In this document: one piece after another, positions 25,943 to 40,258 of the stretch | Layout: every line of letters begins with the position of its first letter | Position numbering within the stretch: position 1 is the first letter of the stretch | Assembly: GCA_948099385.1 (NCBI GenBank) | Contig: CANUEZ040000205.1 | Location: 1,860,001 to 1,924,000, forward strand | Direction of reading: 5' to 3' | Source: Fasciola hepatica | Lineage: Eukaryota; Platyhelminthes; Trematoda; Plagiorchiida; Fasciolidae | Length of the DNA: 64,000 bases | Made by a program: the position numbers and the translations under genes | Notes under the pieces: model-generated | Databases searched by the model: none | Told to the model about the DNA's origin: nothing | What the model saw: only the letters and a program-made list of their open reading frames with translations

Positions 25943-27860
25943 TTGAAATCCATGGAAGCACTCACTGTACAGCTGTTTCATCCTTGTTCGGACTCGAATC
26001 ATCAGCAGTGCACATCGACCGAGCAACCACGGGGACTCCAACAACCGCGGAACCATTAAGAATCGAACAACCTAAAAACAAATGGCTATCCAGGATGGCT
26101 ATCAACGATTTGTTCATCATCTACACTACATCATATGGCACCCTTCCAAACTGGCTTCAAATTTGAATGGTAACAACCAGCTTCGCGCACACCGATCGAC
26201 TCCTATGATAGATGACTTCTCTGTAGGGGCCTGAGTACAACCAACGCATTCCCAAATGATCAACCTACACAGCTTCCTTACTATGCATGCAATTGATTAG
26301 TAGTAGGAGATTAGATTAGATTAGATTAGATTAGATTAGAATAGATTTGTGTAATATGATTGATCATGCAGCTTGAACGCTCAACTGAGCATTGAAATCC
26401 ATGGGAGCACTCACTGTACAGCTGTTTCATCCTTGTTCGGACTCGACTCATCAGCAGTGCACATCGACCGAGCAACCACGGGGACTCCAACAACCGCTGA
26501 ACCATTGTGAATCGAACAACTTAACAACACAAGGCTATCCGGGATCGCTATCAACGCTTTGTTCAACATCTACACTACATCATATAGCACCCTTCCCAAA
26601 CTGGCTTCAAAGTTGAATGGTAACAACCAGCTTCGCGCACACCGATCGACTCCTATGATGGATGACTTCTCTGTAAGGGCCTAAGTACAACCAACGCATT
26701 CCCAAATGAATAACATACACAGCTTCCCTACTATGCATGCAATTGATTAGTAGTAGGAGATTAGATTAGATTAGATTAGATTAGATTAGAATAGATTAGT
26801 ATAATATGATTGATCATGCAGCTTGAACGCTCAACTGAGCATTGAAATCCATGGAAGCACTCACTGTACAGCTGTTTCATCCTTGTTCGGACTCGAATCA
26901 TCAGCAGTGCACATCGACCGAGCAACCACGGGGACTCCAACAACCGCGGAACCATTAAGAATCGAACAACTCACAACATAAGGCTATCCAGGATGGCTAT
27001 CAACGTTTTGTTCATCATCTACACTACATCATATAGCACCCTTCCAAACTGGCTTCAAATTTGAATGGTAACAACCAGCTTCGCGCACACCGATCGACTC
27101 CTATGATGGATGACTTCTCTGTAGGGGCCTAAGTACAACCAACGCATTCCCAAATGAACATCCTACACAGCTTCCTTACTATGCATGCAATTGATTAGTA
27201 GTAGGAGATTAGATTAGATTAGATTAGATTAGAATAGATTTGTGTAATATGATTGATCATGCAGCTTGAACGCTCAACTGAGCATTGAAATCCATGGGAG
27301 CACTCACTGTACAGCTGTTTCATCCTTGTTCGGACTCGACTCATCAGCAGTGCACATCGACCGAGCAACCACGGGGACTCCAACAACCGCTGAACCATTG
27401 TGAATCGAACAACTTAACAACACAAGGCTATCCGGGATGGCTATCAACGCTTTGTTCAACATCTACACTACATCATATAGCACCCTTCCCAAACTGGCTT
27501 CAAATTTGAATGGTAACAACCAGCTTCGCGCACACCGATCGACTCCTATGATGGATGAATCTCTGTAGGGGCCTAAGTACAACCAACTTATTCCCAAATG
27601 AAAAACCTACACAGCTTCCTTACTATGCATGCAAGTGGTTAGTAGTAGGAGATTAGATTAGATTAGATTAGATTAGATTAGATTTGTATAATATGATTGA
27701 TCATGCAGCTTGAACGCTCAACTGAGCATTGAAATCCATGGAAGCACTCAGTGTACAGCTGTTTCATCCTTGTTCGGACTCGACTCATCAGCAGTGCACA
27801 TCGACCGAGCAACCACGGGGACTCCAACAACCGCGGAACCATTAAGAATAGAACAACCTA
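25943..27860 (-). repeat. two-monomer higher-order repeat (about 0.9 kb period)
   Basis: Monomers near 25943, 26842 and 27729 share the rare CCGCGGAACCATTAAGAAT. The first two also share GACTCGAATCATCAG in the ribozyme. The alternate monomers near 26392 and 27285 share CCATGGGAGCAC. A dimer unit of about 890-900 bp is therefore repeated. Confidence 0.8.
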
Positions 27861-28168
27861 ACAACACAAGGCTATCCAGGATGGCTATCAACGCTTTGTT
27901 CAACATCTACACTACATCATATAGCACCCTTCCCAAACTGGCTTCAAATTTGAATGGTAACAACCAGCTTCGCGCACACCGATCGACTCCTATGATGGAT
28001 GACTTCTCTGTAGGGGCCTAAGTACAACCAACGCATTCCCAAATGATAAACCTACACAGCTTCCTTACTATGCATGCAATTGATTAGTAGTAGGAGATTA
28101 GATTAGATTAGATTAGAATAGATTTGTATAATATGATTGATCATGCAGCTTGAACGCTCAACTGAGCA

Positions 28169-29080
28169 TTGAAATCCATAGAAGCACTCACTGTACAGCT
28201 GTTTCATCCTTGTTCGGACTCGACTCATCAGCAGTGCACATCGACCGAGCAACCACGGGCACTCCAACAACCGGTGAACCATTGTGAATCGAACAACTTA
28301 ACAACACAAGGCTATCCGGGATGGCTATCAACGCTTTGTTCAACATCTACACTACATCATATATAGCACCCTTCCCAAACTGGCTTCAAATTTCAATGTT
28401 AACAACCAGCTTCACGCACACCGATCGACTCCTATGATGGATGACTTCTCTGTAGGGGCCTAAGTACAACCAACGCATTCCCAAATGATAAACCTACAGA
28501 GCTTCCTTACTATGCATGCAATTGATTGGTAGTAGGAGATTTGATTAGATTAGATTGATTAGATTAGATTAGAATAGATTTGTATAATATGATTGATCAT
28601 GCAGCTTGAACGCTCAACTGAGCATTGAAATCCATGGAAGCACTCACTGTACAGCTGTTTCATCCTTGTTCGGACTCGACTCATCAGCAGTGCACATCGA
28701 CCGAGCAACCACGGGCACTCCAACAACCGGTGAACCATTGTGAATCGAACAACTTAACAACACAAGGCTATCCGGGATGGCTATCAACGCTTTGTTCAAC
28801 ATCTACACTACATCATATATAGCACCCTTCCCAAACTGGCTTCAAATTTCAATGTTAACAACCAGCTTCACGCACACCGATCGACTCCTATGATGGATGA
28901 CTTCTCTGTAGGGGCCTAAGTACAACCAACGCATTCCCAAATGATAAACCTACAGAGCTTCCTTACTATGCATGCAATTGATTGGTAGTAGGAGATTTGA
29001 TTAGATTAGATTGATTAGATTAGATTAGAATAGATTTGTATAATATGATTGATCATGCAGCTTGAACGCTCAACTGAGCA
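28169..29080 (-). repeat. recent single-monomer duplication (456 bp)
   Basis: Two adjacent monomers are nearly identical and share rare features: TTCAATGTTAACAACC, AACCTACAGAGCTTCC, GATTGGTAGTAGGAG, and an interrupted pentamer tract containing GATTGATTAG. This is the youngest-looking exchange in the window. Confidence 0.85.
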
Positions 29081-29100
29081 TTGAAATCCATGCAAGCACT

Positions 29101-29148
29101 CACTGTGCAGCTGTTTCATCCTTGTTCGGACTCGACTCATCAGCAGTG
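29101..29148 (-). ncRNA. hammerhead copy with altered cleavage triplet (GCA)
   Basis: Core boxes and stem I are intact, but the plus strand reads CTGTGCAGCTG, so U16.1 becomes C. The triplet is GCA instead of GUA and the A15.1-U16.1 pair is lost. This is not expected to cleave. The copy at 56813 has the same change together with a stem I mismatch. Confidence 0.8.
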
Positions 29149-31787
29149 CACATCGACCGAGCAACCACGGGGATTCCAACAACCGGTGAACCATTGTGAA
29201 TCGAACAACTTAACAACACAAGGCTATCCGGGATCGCTATCAACGCTTTGTTCAACATCTACACTACATCATATAGCACCCTTCCCAAACTGGCTTCAAA
29301 TTTGAATGGTAACAACCAGCTTCGCGCACACCGATCGACTCCTATGATGGATGACTTCTCTGTAGGGGCCTAAGTACAACCAACGCATTCCCAAATGAGT
29401 AACATACACAGCTTCCTTACTATGCATGCAATTGATTAGTAGTAGGAGATTAGATTAGATTAGATTAGATTAGATTAGAATAGATTTGTATAATATGATT
29501 GATCATGCAGCTTGAACGCTCAACTGAGCACTGAAATCCATGGAAGCACTCACTGTACAGCTGTTTCATCCTTGTTCGGACTCGACTCATCAGCAGTGCA
29601 CATCGACCGAGCAACCACGGGGACTCCAACAACCGCTGAACCATTGTGAATCGAACAACTCAACAACGCAAGGCTATCCGGGATGGCTATCAACGCTTTG
29701 TTCAACATCTACACTACATCATATAGCACCCTTCCAAACTGGCTTCAAATTTGAATGGTAACAACCAGCTTCGCGCACACCGAGCGACTCCTATGATGGA
29801 TGATTTCACTTTACGGGCCTAAGTACAACCAACGCATTCCCAAATGAAAAACCTACACAGCTTCCTTACTATGCATGCAATTGATTAGTATTAGGAGATT
29901 AGATTAGATTAGATTAGATTAGAATAGATTTGTGTAATATGATTGATCATGCAGCTTGAACGCTCAACTGAGCATTGAAATCCATGGAGGCACTCAGTGT
30001 ACAGCTGTTTCATCCTTGTTCGGACTCGACTCATCAGCAGTGCACATCGACCGAGCAACCACGGGGACTCCAACAACCGCTGAACCATTGTGAATCGAAC
30101 AACTTAACAACACAAGTCTATCCGGGATCGCTATCAACGCTTTGTTCAACATCTACACTACATCATATATAGCACCCTTCCCAAACTGGCTTCAAATTTG
30201 AATGGTAACAACCAGCTTCGCGCACACCGATCCACTCCTATGATGGATGACTTATGTGTAGGGGCCGAAGTACAACCAACGCATTCCCAAATGAAAAACC
30301 TACACAGCTTCCTTACTATGCATGCAATTGATTAGTAGTAGGAGATTAGATTAGATTAGATTAGATTAGAATAGATTTGTGTAATATGATTGATCATGCA
30401 GCTTGGACGGTCAACTGAGCATTGACATCCATGGGACCACTCACTGTACAGCTGTTTCATCCTTGTTCGGACTCGACTCATCAGCAGTGCACATCGACCG
30501 AGCAACCACGGGGACTCCAAAAAACGGTGAACCATTGTGAATCGAACAACTAAACAACACAAGGCTATCCGGGATGGCTATCAACGCTTTGTTCAACATC
30601 TACACTACATCATATAGCACCCTTCCCAAACTGGATTCGAATTTGAATGGTAACAACCAGCTTCGCGCGCACCGATCGACTCCTATGATGGATGACTTCT
30701 CTGTAGGGGCCTAAGTACAACCAACGCATTCCCAAATGAAAAACCTACACAGCTTCCTTACTATGCATGCAATTGATTAGTAGTAGGAGATTAGATTAGA
30801 TTAGATTAGAATAGATTTGTGTAATATGATTGATCATGCAGCTTGGACGGTCAACTGAGCATTGAATTTCATAGGACCACTCACTGTACAGCTGTTTCAT
30901 CCTTGTTCGGACTCGACTCATCAGCAGTGCACATCGACCGAGCAACCACGGGGACTCCAACAACCGCTGAACCATTGTGAATCGAACAACTTAACAACAC
31001 AAGGCTATCCGGGATGGCTATCAACGCTTTGTTCAACATCTACACTACAACATATATAGCACCCTTCCCAAACTGGCTTCAAATTTGAATGGTAACAACC
31101 AGCTTCGCGCGCACCGATCGACTCCTATGATGGATGACTTCTCTGTAGGGGCCTAAGTACAACCAACGCATTCCCAAATGAAATACCTACACAGCTTCCT
31201 TACTATGCATGCAATTGTTCAGTAATAGGAGATTAGATTAGATTAGATTAGATTAGATTAGATTAGAATAGATTTGTATAATATGATTGATCATGCAGCT
31301 TGAACGCTCAACTGAGCATTGAAATCCATGGAGGCACTCAGTGTACAGCTGTTTCATCCTTGTTCGGACTCGACTCATCAGCAGTGCACATCGACCGAGC
31401 AACCACGGGGACTCCAACAACCGCTGAACCATTGTGAATCGAACAACTAAACAACACAAGGCTATCCGGGATGGCTATCAACGCTTTGTTCAACATCTAC
31501 ACTACATCATATAGCACCCTTCCAAACTGGCTTCAAATTTGAATGGTAACAACCAGCTTCACGCACTACGATCGACTCCTATGACGGATGACTTCTCTGT
31601 AGGGGCCTAAGTACAACCAACGCATTCCCAAATGAAAAACCTACACAGCTTCCTTACTATGCATGCAATTGATTAGTAGTAGGAGATTAGATTAGATTAG
31701 ATTAGATTAGATTAGAAAAGATTTGTGTAATATGATTGATCATTCAGCTTGGACGGTCAACTGAGCATTGACATCCATGGGACCACT

Positions 31788-31835
31788 CACTGAACAGCTG
31801 TTTCATCCTTGTTCGGACTCGACTCATCAGCAGTG
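31788..31835 (-). ncRNA. hammerhead copy with GUU cleavage triplet
   Basis: The plus strand reads CTGAACAGCTG, which makes position 17 a U (GUU). GUU still fits the NUH rule but is usually a poorer site than GUC or GUA. The rest of the core is intact. Confidence 0.75.
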
Positions 31836-34800
31836 CACATCGACCGAGCAACCACGGGGACTCCAAAAAACGGTGAACCATTGTGAATCGAACAACTAAA
31901 CAACACAAGGCTATCCGGGATGGCTATCAACGCTTTGTTCAAAATCTACACTACATCATATAGCACCCTTCCCAAACTGGCTTCAAATTTGAATGGTAAC
32001 AACCAGCTTCGCGCGCACCGATCGACTCCTATGATGGATGACTTCTCTGTAGGGGCCTGAGTACAACCAACGCATTCCCAAATGATAAACCTACACAGCT
32101 TCCTTACTATGCATGCAATTGATTAGTATTAGGAGATTAGATTAGATTAGATTAGAATAGATTTGTGTAATATGATTGATCATGCAGCTTGGACGATCAA
32201 CTGAGCATTGAATTGCATGGGACCACTCACTGTACAGCTGTTTCATCCTTGTTCGGACTCGACTCATCAGCAGTGCACATCGACCGAGCAACCACGGGCA
32301 CTCCAACAACCGCTGAACCATTGTGAATCGAACAACTTACCAACACAAGGCTATCCGGGATGGCTATCAACGCTTTGTTCAACATCTACACTACATCATA
32401 TATAGCACCCTTCCCAAACTGGCTTCAATTTTGAATGGTAACAACCAGCTTCGCTCACACCGATCGACTCCTATGATGGATGACTTCTCTGTAGGGGCCT
32501 TAGTACAACCAACTCATTCCCAAATGAAAAACCTACACAGCTTCCCTACTATGCATGCAATTGATTAGTAGTACGAGATTAGATTAGATTAGATTAGATT
32601 AGAATAGATTTGTGTAATATGATTGATCATGCAGCTTGAACGCTCAACTGAACATTGAAATCCATGGAAGCACTCACTGTACAGCTGTTTAATCCTTGTT
32701 CGGACTCGACTCATCAGCAGTGCACATCGACCGAGCAACCACGGGGACTCCAACAACCGCTGAACCATTGTGAATCGAACAACTTAACAACACAAGGCTA
32801 TCCGGGATCGCTATCAACGCTTTGTTCAACATCTACACTACATCATATAGCACCCTTCCCAAACTGGCTTCAAATTTGAATGGTAACAACCAGCTTCACG
32901 AACACCGATCGACTCCTATGATGGATGACTTCTCTGTAGGGGCCTAAGTACAACCAACGCATTCCCAAATGATAAACCTACACCGCTTCCTCACTATGCA
33001 TGCAATTCATTAGTAGTACGAGATAGGATTAGATTAGATTAGATTAGATTAGAATAGATTTGTATAATATGATTGATCATGCAGCTTGAACGCTCAACTG
33101 AGCATTGAAATGCATGGAAGCACTCACTGTACAGCTGTTTCATCCTTGTTCGGACTCGACTCATCAGCAGTGCACATCGACCGAGCAACCACGGGGACTC
33201 CAACAACCACTGAACCATTGTGAATCGAACAACTTAACAACACAAGGCTATCCGGGATGGCTATCAACGCTTTGTTCAACATCTACACTACATGATATAG
33301 CACACTTCCCAAACTGGATTCAAATTCGAATGGTAACAACCAGCTTCGCGCACACCGATCGACTCCTATGATGGATGACTTCTCTGTAGGGGCCTTAGTA
33401 CAACCAACGCATTCCCAAATGATAATCCTACACAGCTTCCTTACTATGCATGCAATTGATTGGTAGTAGGAGATTAGATTAGATTAGATTCGATTAGAAT
33501 AGATTTGTATAATATGATTGATCATGCAGCTTGAACGTCCAACTGAGCATTGAAATCCATGGAAGCACTCATTGTACAGCAGTTTCATCCTTGTTCGGAC
33601 TCGACTCATCAGCAGTGCACATCGACCGAGCAACCACGGGGACTCCAACAACCGCTGAACCATTGTGAATCGAACAACTAAACAACACAAGGCTATCCCG
33701 GATGGCTATCAACGCTTTGTTCAACATCTACACTACATCATATAGCACCCTTCCCAAACTGGATTCAAATTTGAATAGTAACAACTAGCTTCGCGCGCAC
33801 CGATCGACTCCTATGATGGATGACTTCTCTGTAGGGGCCTAAGTACAACCAACGCATTCCCAAATGAAAAACCTACACAGCTTCCTTACTATGTATGCAA
33901 TTGATTAGTATTAGGAGATTAGATTAGATTAGATTAGATTAGAATAGATTTGTGTAATATGATTGATCATGCAGCTTGAACGCTCAACTGAGCATTGAAA
34001 TCCATGCAAGCACTCACTGTACAGCTGTTTCATCCTTGTTCGGACTCGACTCATCAGCAGTGCACATCGACCGAGCAACCACGGGTACTCCAACAACCGC
34101 TGAACCATTGTGAATCGAACAACTTAACAACACAAGGCTATCCGGGATGGCTATCAACGCTTTGTTCAACATTTACACTACATCATATAGCACCCTTCCC
34201 AAACTGGCTCCAAATTTGAATGGTAACAACCAGCTTCGCGCACACCGATCGACTCCTATGATGGATGACTTCTCTGTAGGTGCCTAAGTAAACCCAACGC
34301 ATTCCCGAATGAAAATCCTACACAGCTCCCTTTTAATGCATGCAATTGATTAGTAGTAGGGTATTAGATTAGAATGAATTAGAATAGATTTGTATAATAT
34401 GATTGATCATGCAGCTTGAACGCTCAACTGAGCATTGAAATCCATGGAAGCACTCATTGTACAGCTGTTTCATCCTTGTTCGGACTCGACTCATCAGCAG
34501 CGCACATCGACCGAGCAACCACGGGGACTCCAACAACCGCTGAACCATTGTGAATCGAACAACTTAACAACACAAGGCTATCCGGGATGGCTATCAACGC
34601 TTTGTTCAACATCTACACTACATCATATAGCACAATTTTCAAATTGTACACAAATTTGAATGGTATCAACCAGCTTCGCGCACACCGATCGACTCCTATA
34701 ATGGATGAATTCTCTTTAATGACCTAGGTACAACCAACGCATTCCCAAATGAAAAACCTACACAACTTCCTTACTATGCATGCAATTGATTAATAGTAGG

Positions 34801-36672
34801 AGATTAGACTAGATTAGATTAGATTAGAATAGATTTGTATAATATGATTGATCATGCAGCTTGAGCGCTCAACTGAGCATTGAAATCCATGGAAGCGCTC
34901 ATTGTACAGCAGTTTCATCCTTGTTCGGACTCGACTCATCAGCGGTGCACATCGACCGAGCAACCACGGGGATTCCAACAACCGCTGAACCATTGTGAAT
35001 CGAACAACTTAACAACACAAGGCTATCCGGGATCGCTATCAACGCTTTGTTCAACATCTACACTACATCATATATAGCACCCCTCCCAAACTGGCATCAA
35101 ATTTGAATGGTAACAACCAGCTTCACGCACACCGATCAACTTATATAATGGATGACTCATCTGTAGGGGCCTAAGTACAACCAACGCATTTCCAAATGAT
35201 AAAGCTACATAGCTTCCTTACTATGTATGCAATTGATTAGTAGTAGGAGATTAGATTAGATTAGATTAGATTAGATTAGATTAGAATAGATTTGTATAAT
35301 ATGATTGATCATGCAGCTTGAACGCTGAACTGAGCATTGAAATGCATGGAAGCACTCACTGTACAGCTGTTTCATCCTTGTTCGGACTCGACTCATCAGC
35401 AGTGCACATCGACCGAGCAACCACGGGGACTCCAACAACCGGTGAACCATTGTGAATCGAACAACTTAACAACACAAGGCTATCCGGGATGGCTATCAAC
35501 GCTTTGTTCAACATCTACACTACATCATATAGCACCCTTCCCAAACTGGCTTCAAATTTCAATGGTAACAACCAGCTTCGCGCACACCGATCGACTCCTA
35601 TGATGGATGACTTCTCTGTAGGGGCCTAAGTACAACCAACGCATTCCCAAATGAAAAACCTACACAGCTTCCTTACTATGCATGCAATTGATTAGTAGTA
35701 GGAGATTAGATTAGATTGGATTAGAATAGATTTGTATAATATGATTGATCATGCAGCTTGAACGCTCAACTGAGCATTGAAATCCATGGAAGCACTCATT
35801 GTACAGCTGTTTCATCCTTGTTCGGACTCGACTCATCAGCAGTGCACATCGACCGAGCAACCACGGGGACTCCAACAACCGGTGAACCATTGTGAATCGA
35901 ACAACTTAACAACACAAGGCTATCCGGGATCGCTATCAACGCTTTGTTCAACATCTACACTACATCATATAGCACTCTTCACAAACTGGCTTCAAATTTG
36001 AATGGTAACAACCAGCTTCACGCACACCGATCGACTTATAGAACGGATGGCTCATCTGTAGGGGACTAATACAACCAACGCATTCCCAAATGATAAACCT
36101 ACACAGCTTCCTTACTATGTATGCAATTGATTAGTAGTAGGAGATTTGATTAGATTAGATTAGATTAGATTAGATTAGATTTGTATAATATGATTGATCA
36201 TGCAGCTTGAACGCTCAACTGAGCATTGAAATCCATGGAAGCACTCATTGTACAGCAGTTTCATCCTTGTTCGGACTCGACTCATCAGCAGTGCACATCG
36301 ACCGAGCAACCACGGGGACTCCAACAACCGCTGAACCATTGTGAATCGAACAACTTAACAACACAAGGCTATCCGGGATCGCTATCAACGCATTGTTCAA
36401 CATCTACACTACATCATATATAGCACCCTTCCCAAACTGGATTCAAATTTGAATGGTAACAACCAGCTTCGCGCACACCGATCGACTCCTATGATGGATG
36501 ACTTCTCTGTAGGGGCCTAAGTACAACCAACGCATTCCCAAATGAACATCCTACACAGCTTCCTTACTATGCATGCAATTGGTTAGTATTAGGAGATTAG
36601 ATCAGATTAGATTAGATTAGAAAAGATTTGTATAATATGATTGATCATGCAGCTTGAACGCTCAACTGAGCA

Positions 36673-39600
36673 TTGAAATCCATGGAAGCACTCATTGTAC
36701 AGCTGTTTCATCCTTGTTCGGACTCGACTCATCAGCAGTGCACATCGACCGAGCAACCACGGGGACTCCAAAAAACGGTGAACCATTGTGAATCGAACAA
36801 CTTAACAGCACAAGGCTATCCGGGATGGCTCTCAACGCTTTGTTCAACATCTACACTACATCATATAGCACAGTTTTCAAATTGGATACAAATTTGAATG
36901 GTAACAACCAGCTTCGCGCACACCGATCGACTCCTATAATGGATGACTTCTCTGTAGTGGCCTAGGTACAACCAACGCATTCCCAAATGAAAAAAACTAC
37001 ACAGCTTCCTTACAATGCATGCAATTGATTAGTAGTAGGAGATTAGACTAGATTAGATTAGATTAGAATAGATTTGTATAATATGATTGATCATGCAGCT
37101 TGAGCGCTCAACTGAGCATTGAAATCCATGGAAGCACTCATTGTACAGCAGTTTCATCCTTGTTCGGACTCGACTCATCAGCAGTGCACATCGACCGAGC
37201 AACCACGGGGACTCCAACAACCGGTGAACCATTGTGAATCGAACAACTTAACAACACAAGTCTATCCGGGATGGCTATCAACGCTTTGTTCAACATCTAC
37301 ACTACATCATATATAGCACCCTTCCCAAACTGGCTTCAAATTTGAATGGTAACAACCAGCTTCGCGCACACCGATCGACTCCTATGATGGATGGTTTCTC
37401 TGTAGCGGCCTGAGTACAACCAACGCATTCCTAAATGAACAACCTACACAACGTCCTTACTATGCATGCAATTGGTTAGTAGTAGGAGATTAGACTAGAT
37501 TAGATTAGATTAGATTAGATTAGATTAAATTTGTATAATATGATTGATCATGCAGCTTGAACGCTCAACTGAGCATTGAAATCCATGGAAGCACTCACTG
37601 TACAGCTGTTTCATCCTTGTTCGGACTCGACTCATCAGCAGTGCACATCGACCGAGCAACCACGGGGACTCCAACAACCGCTGAACCATTGTGAATCGAA
37701 CAACCTCACAACACAAGGCCATCCGGGATCGCTATCAACGCTTTGTTCAACATCTACACTACATCATATAGCACAGTTTTAAAATTGGATTCAAATTTGA
37801 ATGGTAACAACCAGCTTCGCGCACACCGATCGACTCCTATAATGGATGACTTCTCTGTAGTGGCCTAGGTACAACCAACGCATTCCCAAATGAAAAACCT
37901 ACACAGCTTCCTTACTATGCATGCAATTGATTAGTAGTAGGAGATTAGATTAGATTAGATTAGATTAGAATAGATTTGTATAATATGATTGATCATGCAG
38001 CTTGAGCGCTCAACTGAGCATTGAAATCCAAGGAAGCACTCATTGTACAGCAGTTTCATCCCTGTTCGGACTCGACTCATCAGCAGTGCACATCGACCGA
38101 GCAACCACGGGGACTCCAACAACCGCTGAACCATTGTGAATCGAACAACTTAACAACACAAGTCTATCCGGGATCGCTATCAACGCTTTGTTCAACATCT
38201 ACACTACATCATATAGCACCCTTCCCAAACTGGCTTCAAATTTGAATGGTAACAACCAGCTTCGCGCACACCGATCGACTCCTATGATGGATGACTTCTC
38301 TGTAGGGGCCTAAGTACAACCAACGCATTCCCAAATGAAAAACATACACAGCTTCCTTACTATGCATGCAATTGATTAGTATTAGGAGATTAGATTAGAT
38401 TAGATTAGATTAGAAAAGATTTGTATAATATGATTGATCATGCAGCTTGAACGCTCAACTGAGCATTGAAATCCATGGAAGCACTCATTGTACAGCTGTT
38501 TCATCCTTGTTCGGACTCGACTCATCAGCAGTGCACATCGACCGAGCAACCACGGGGACTCCAACAACCGCTGAACCATTGTGAATCGAACAACTTAACA
38601 ATACAAGGCTATCCGGGATGGCTATCAACGCTTTGTTCAACATCTACACTACGTCATATAGCACAGTTTTCAAATTGGATACAAATTTGAATGGTAACAA
38701 CCAGCTTCGCGCACACCGATCGACTCCTATGATGGATGACTTCTCTGTAGTGGCCTAGGTACAACCAACGCAATCCCAAATGAAAAAAACTACACAGCTT
38801 CCTTACAATGCATGCAATTGATTAGTAGTAGGAGATTAGACTAGATTAGATTAGATTAGAATAGATTTGTATAATATGATTGATCATGCAGCTTGAGCGC
38901 TCAACTGAGCATTGAAATCCATGGAAGCACTCATTGTACAGCAGTTTCATCTTTGTTCGGACTCGACTCATCAGCAGTGCACATCGACCGAGCAACCACG
39001 GGGACTCCAACAACCGCTGAACCATTGTGAATCGAACAACTTAACAACACAAGTCTATCCGGGATCGCTATCAACGCTTTGTTCAACATCTACACTACAT
39101 CATATATAGCACCCTTCCCAAACTGGCTTCAAATTTCAATGGTAACAACCAGCTTGGCGCACACCGATCGACTTATATAATGGATGGCTCATCTGTAGGG
39201 GCCTAAGTACAACCAACGCATTCCCAAATGAACAACCTACACAACTTCCTTACTATGCATGCAATTGATTAGTAGTAGGAGATTAGACTAGATTAGATTA
39301 GATTAGATTAGATTAGATTAGATTTGTATAATATGATTGATCATGCAGCTTGAACGCTCAACTGAGCATTGAAATCCATGGAAGCACTCACTGTACAGCT
39401 GTTTCATCCTTGTTCGGACTCGACTCATCAGCAGTGCACATCGACCGAGCAACCACGGGGACTCCAACAACCGCTGAATCATTGTGAATCGAACAACCTC
39501 ACAACACAAGGCCATCCGGGATCGCTATCAACGCTTTGTTCAACATCTACACTACATCATATAGCACAGTTTTAAAATTGGATTCAAATTTGAATGGTAA

Positions 39601-40258
39601 CAACCAGCTTCGCGCACACCGATCGACTCCTATAATGGATGACTTCTCTGTAGTGGCCTAGGTACAACCAACGCATTCCCAAATGAACAACATACACAGC
39701 TTCCTTACTATGCATGCAATTGATTAGTAGTAGGAGATTAGATTAGATTAGATTAGATTAGATTAGAATAGATTTGTATAATATGATTGATCATGCAGCT
39801 TGAGCGCTCAACTGAGCATTGAAATCCATGGAAGCACTCATTGTACAGCAGTTTCATCCCTGTTCGGACTCGACTCATCAGCAGTGCACATCGACCGAGC
39901 AACCACGGGGACTCCAACAACCGCTGAACCATTGTGAATCGAACAACTTAACAACACAAGTCTATCCGGGATCGCTATCAACGCTTTGTTCAACATCTAC
40001 ACTACATCATATAGCACCCTTCCCAAACTGGCTTCAAATTTGAATGGTAACAACCAGCTTCGCGCACACCGATCGACTTATATAATGGATGGCTCATCTG
40101 TAGGGGCCTAAGTACAACCAACGCATTCCCAAATGATAAACCTACACAGCTTCCTTACTATGCATGCAATTGATTAGTAGTAGGAGATTAGATTAGATTA
40201 GATTAGATTAGATTTGTATAATATGATTGATCATGCAGCTTGAACGCTCAACTGAGCA
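36673..40258 (-). repeat. four-monomer higher-order repeat, two copies (1793 bp period)
   Basis: Blocks 36673-38465 and 38466-40258 show the same order of monomer types. In each, an AGCACAGTTTTCAAATTGGATAC-type monomer is followed by one with double-mismatch ribozyme, an intact one with ACAACCTCACAACACAAGGCC, and a second double-mismatch one. GTAGTGGCCTAGGTAC marks the blocks as well. Confidence 0.75.
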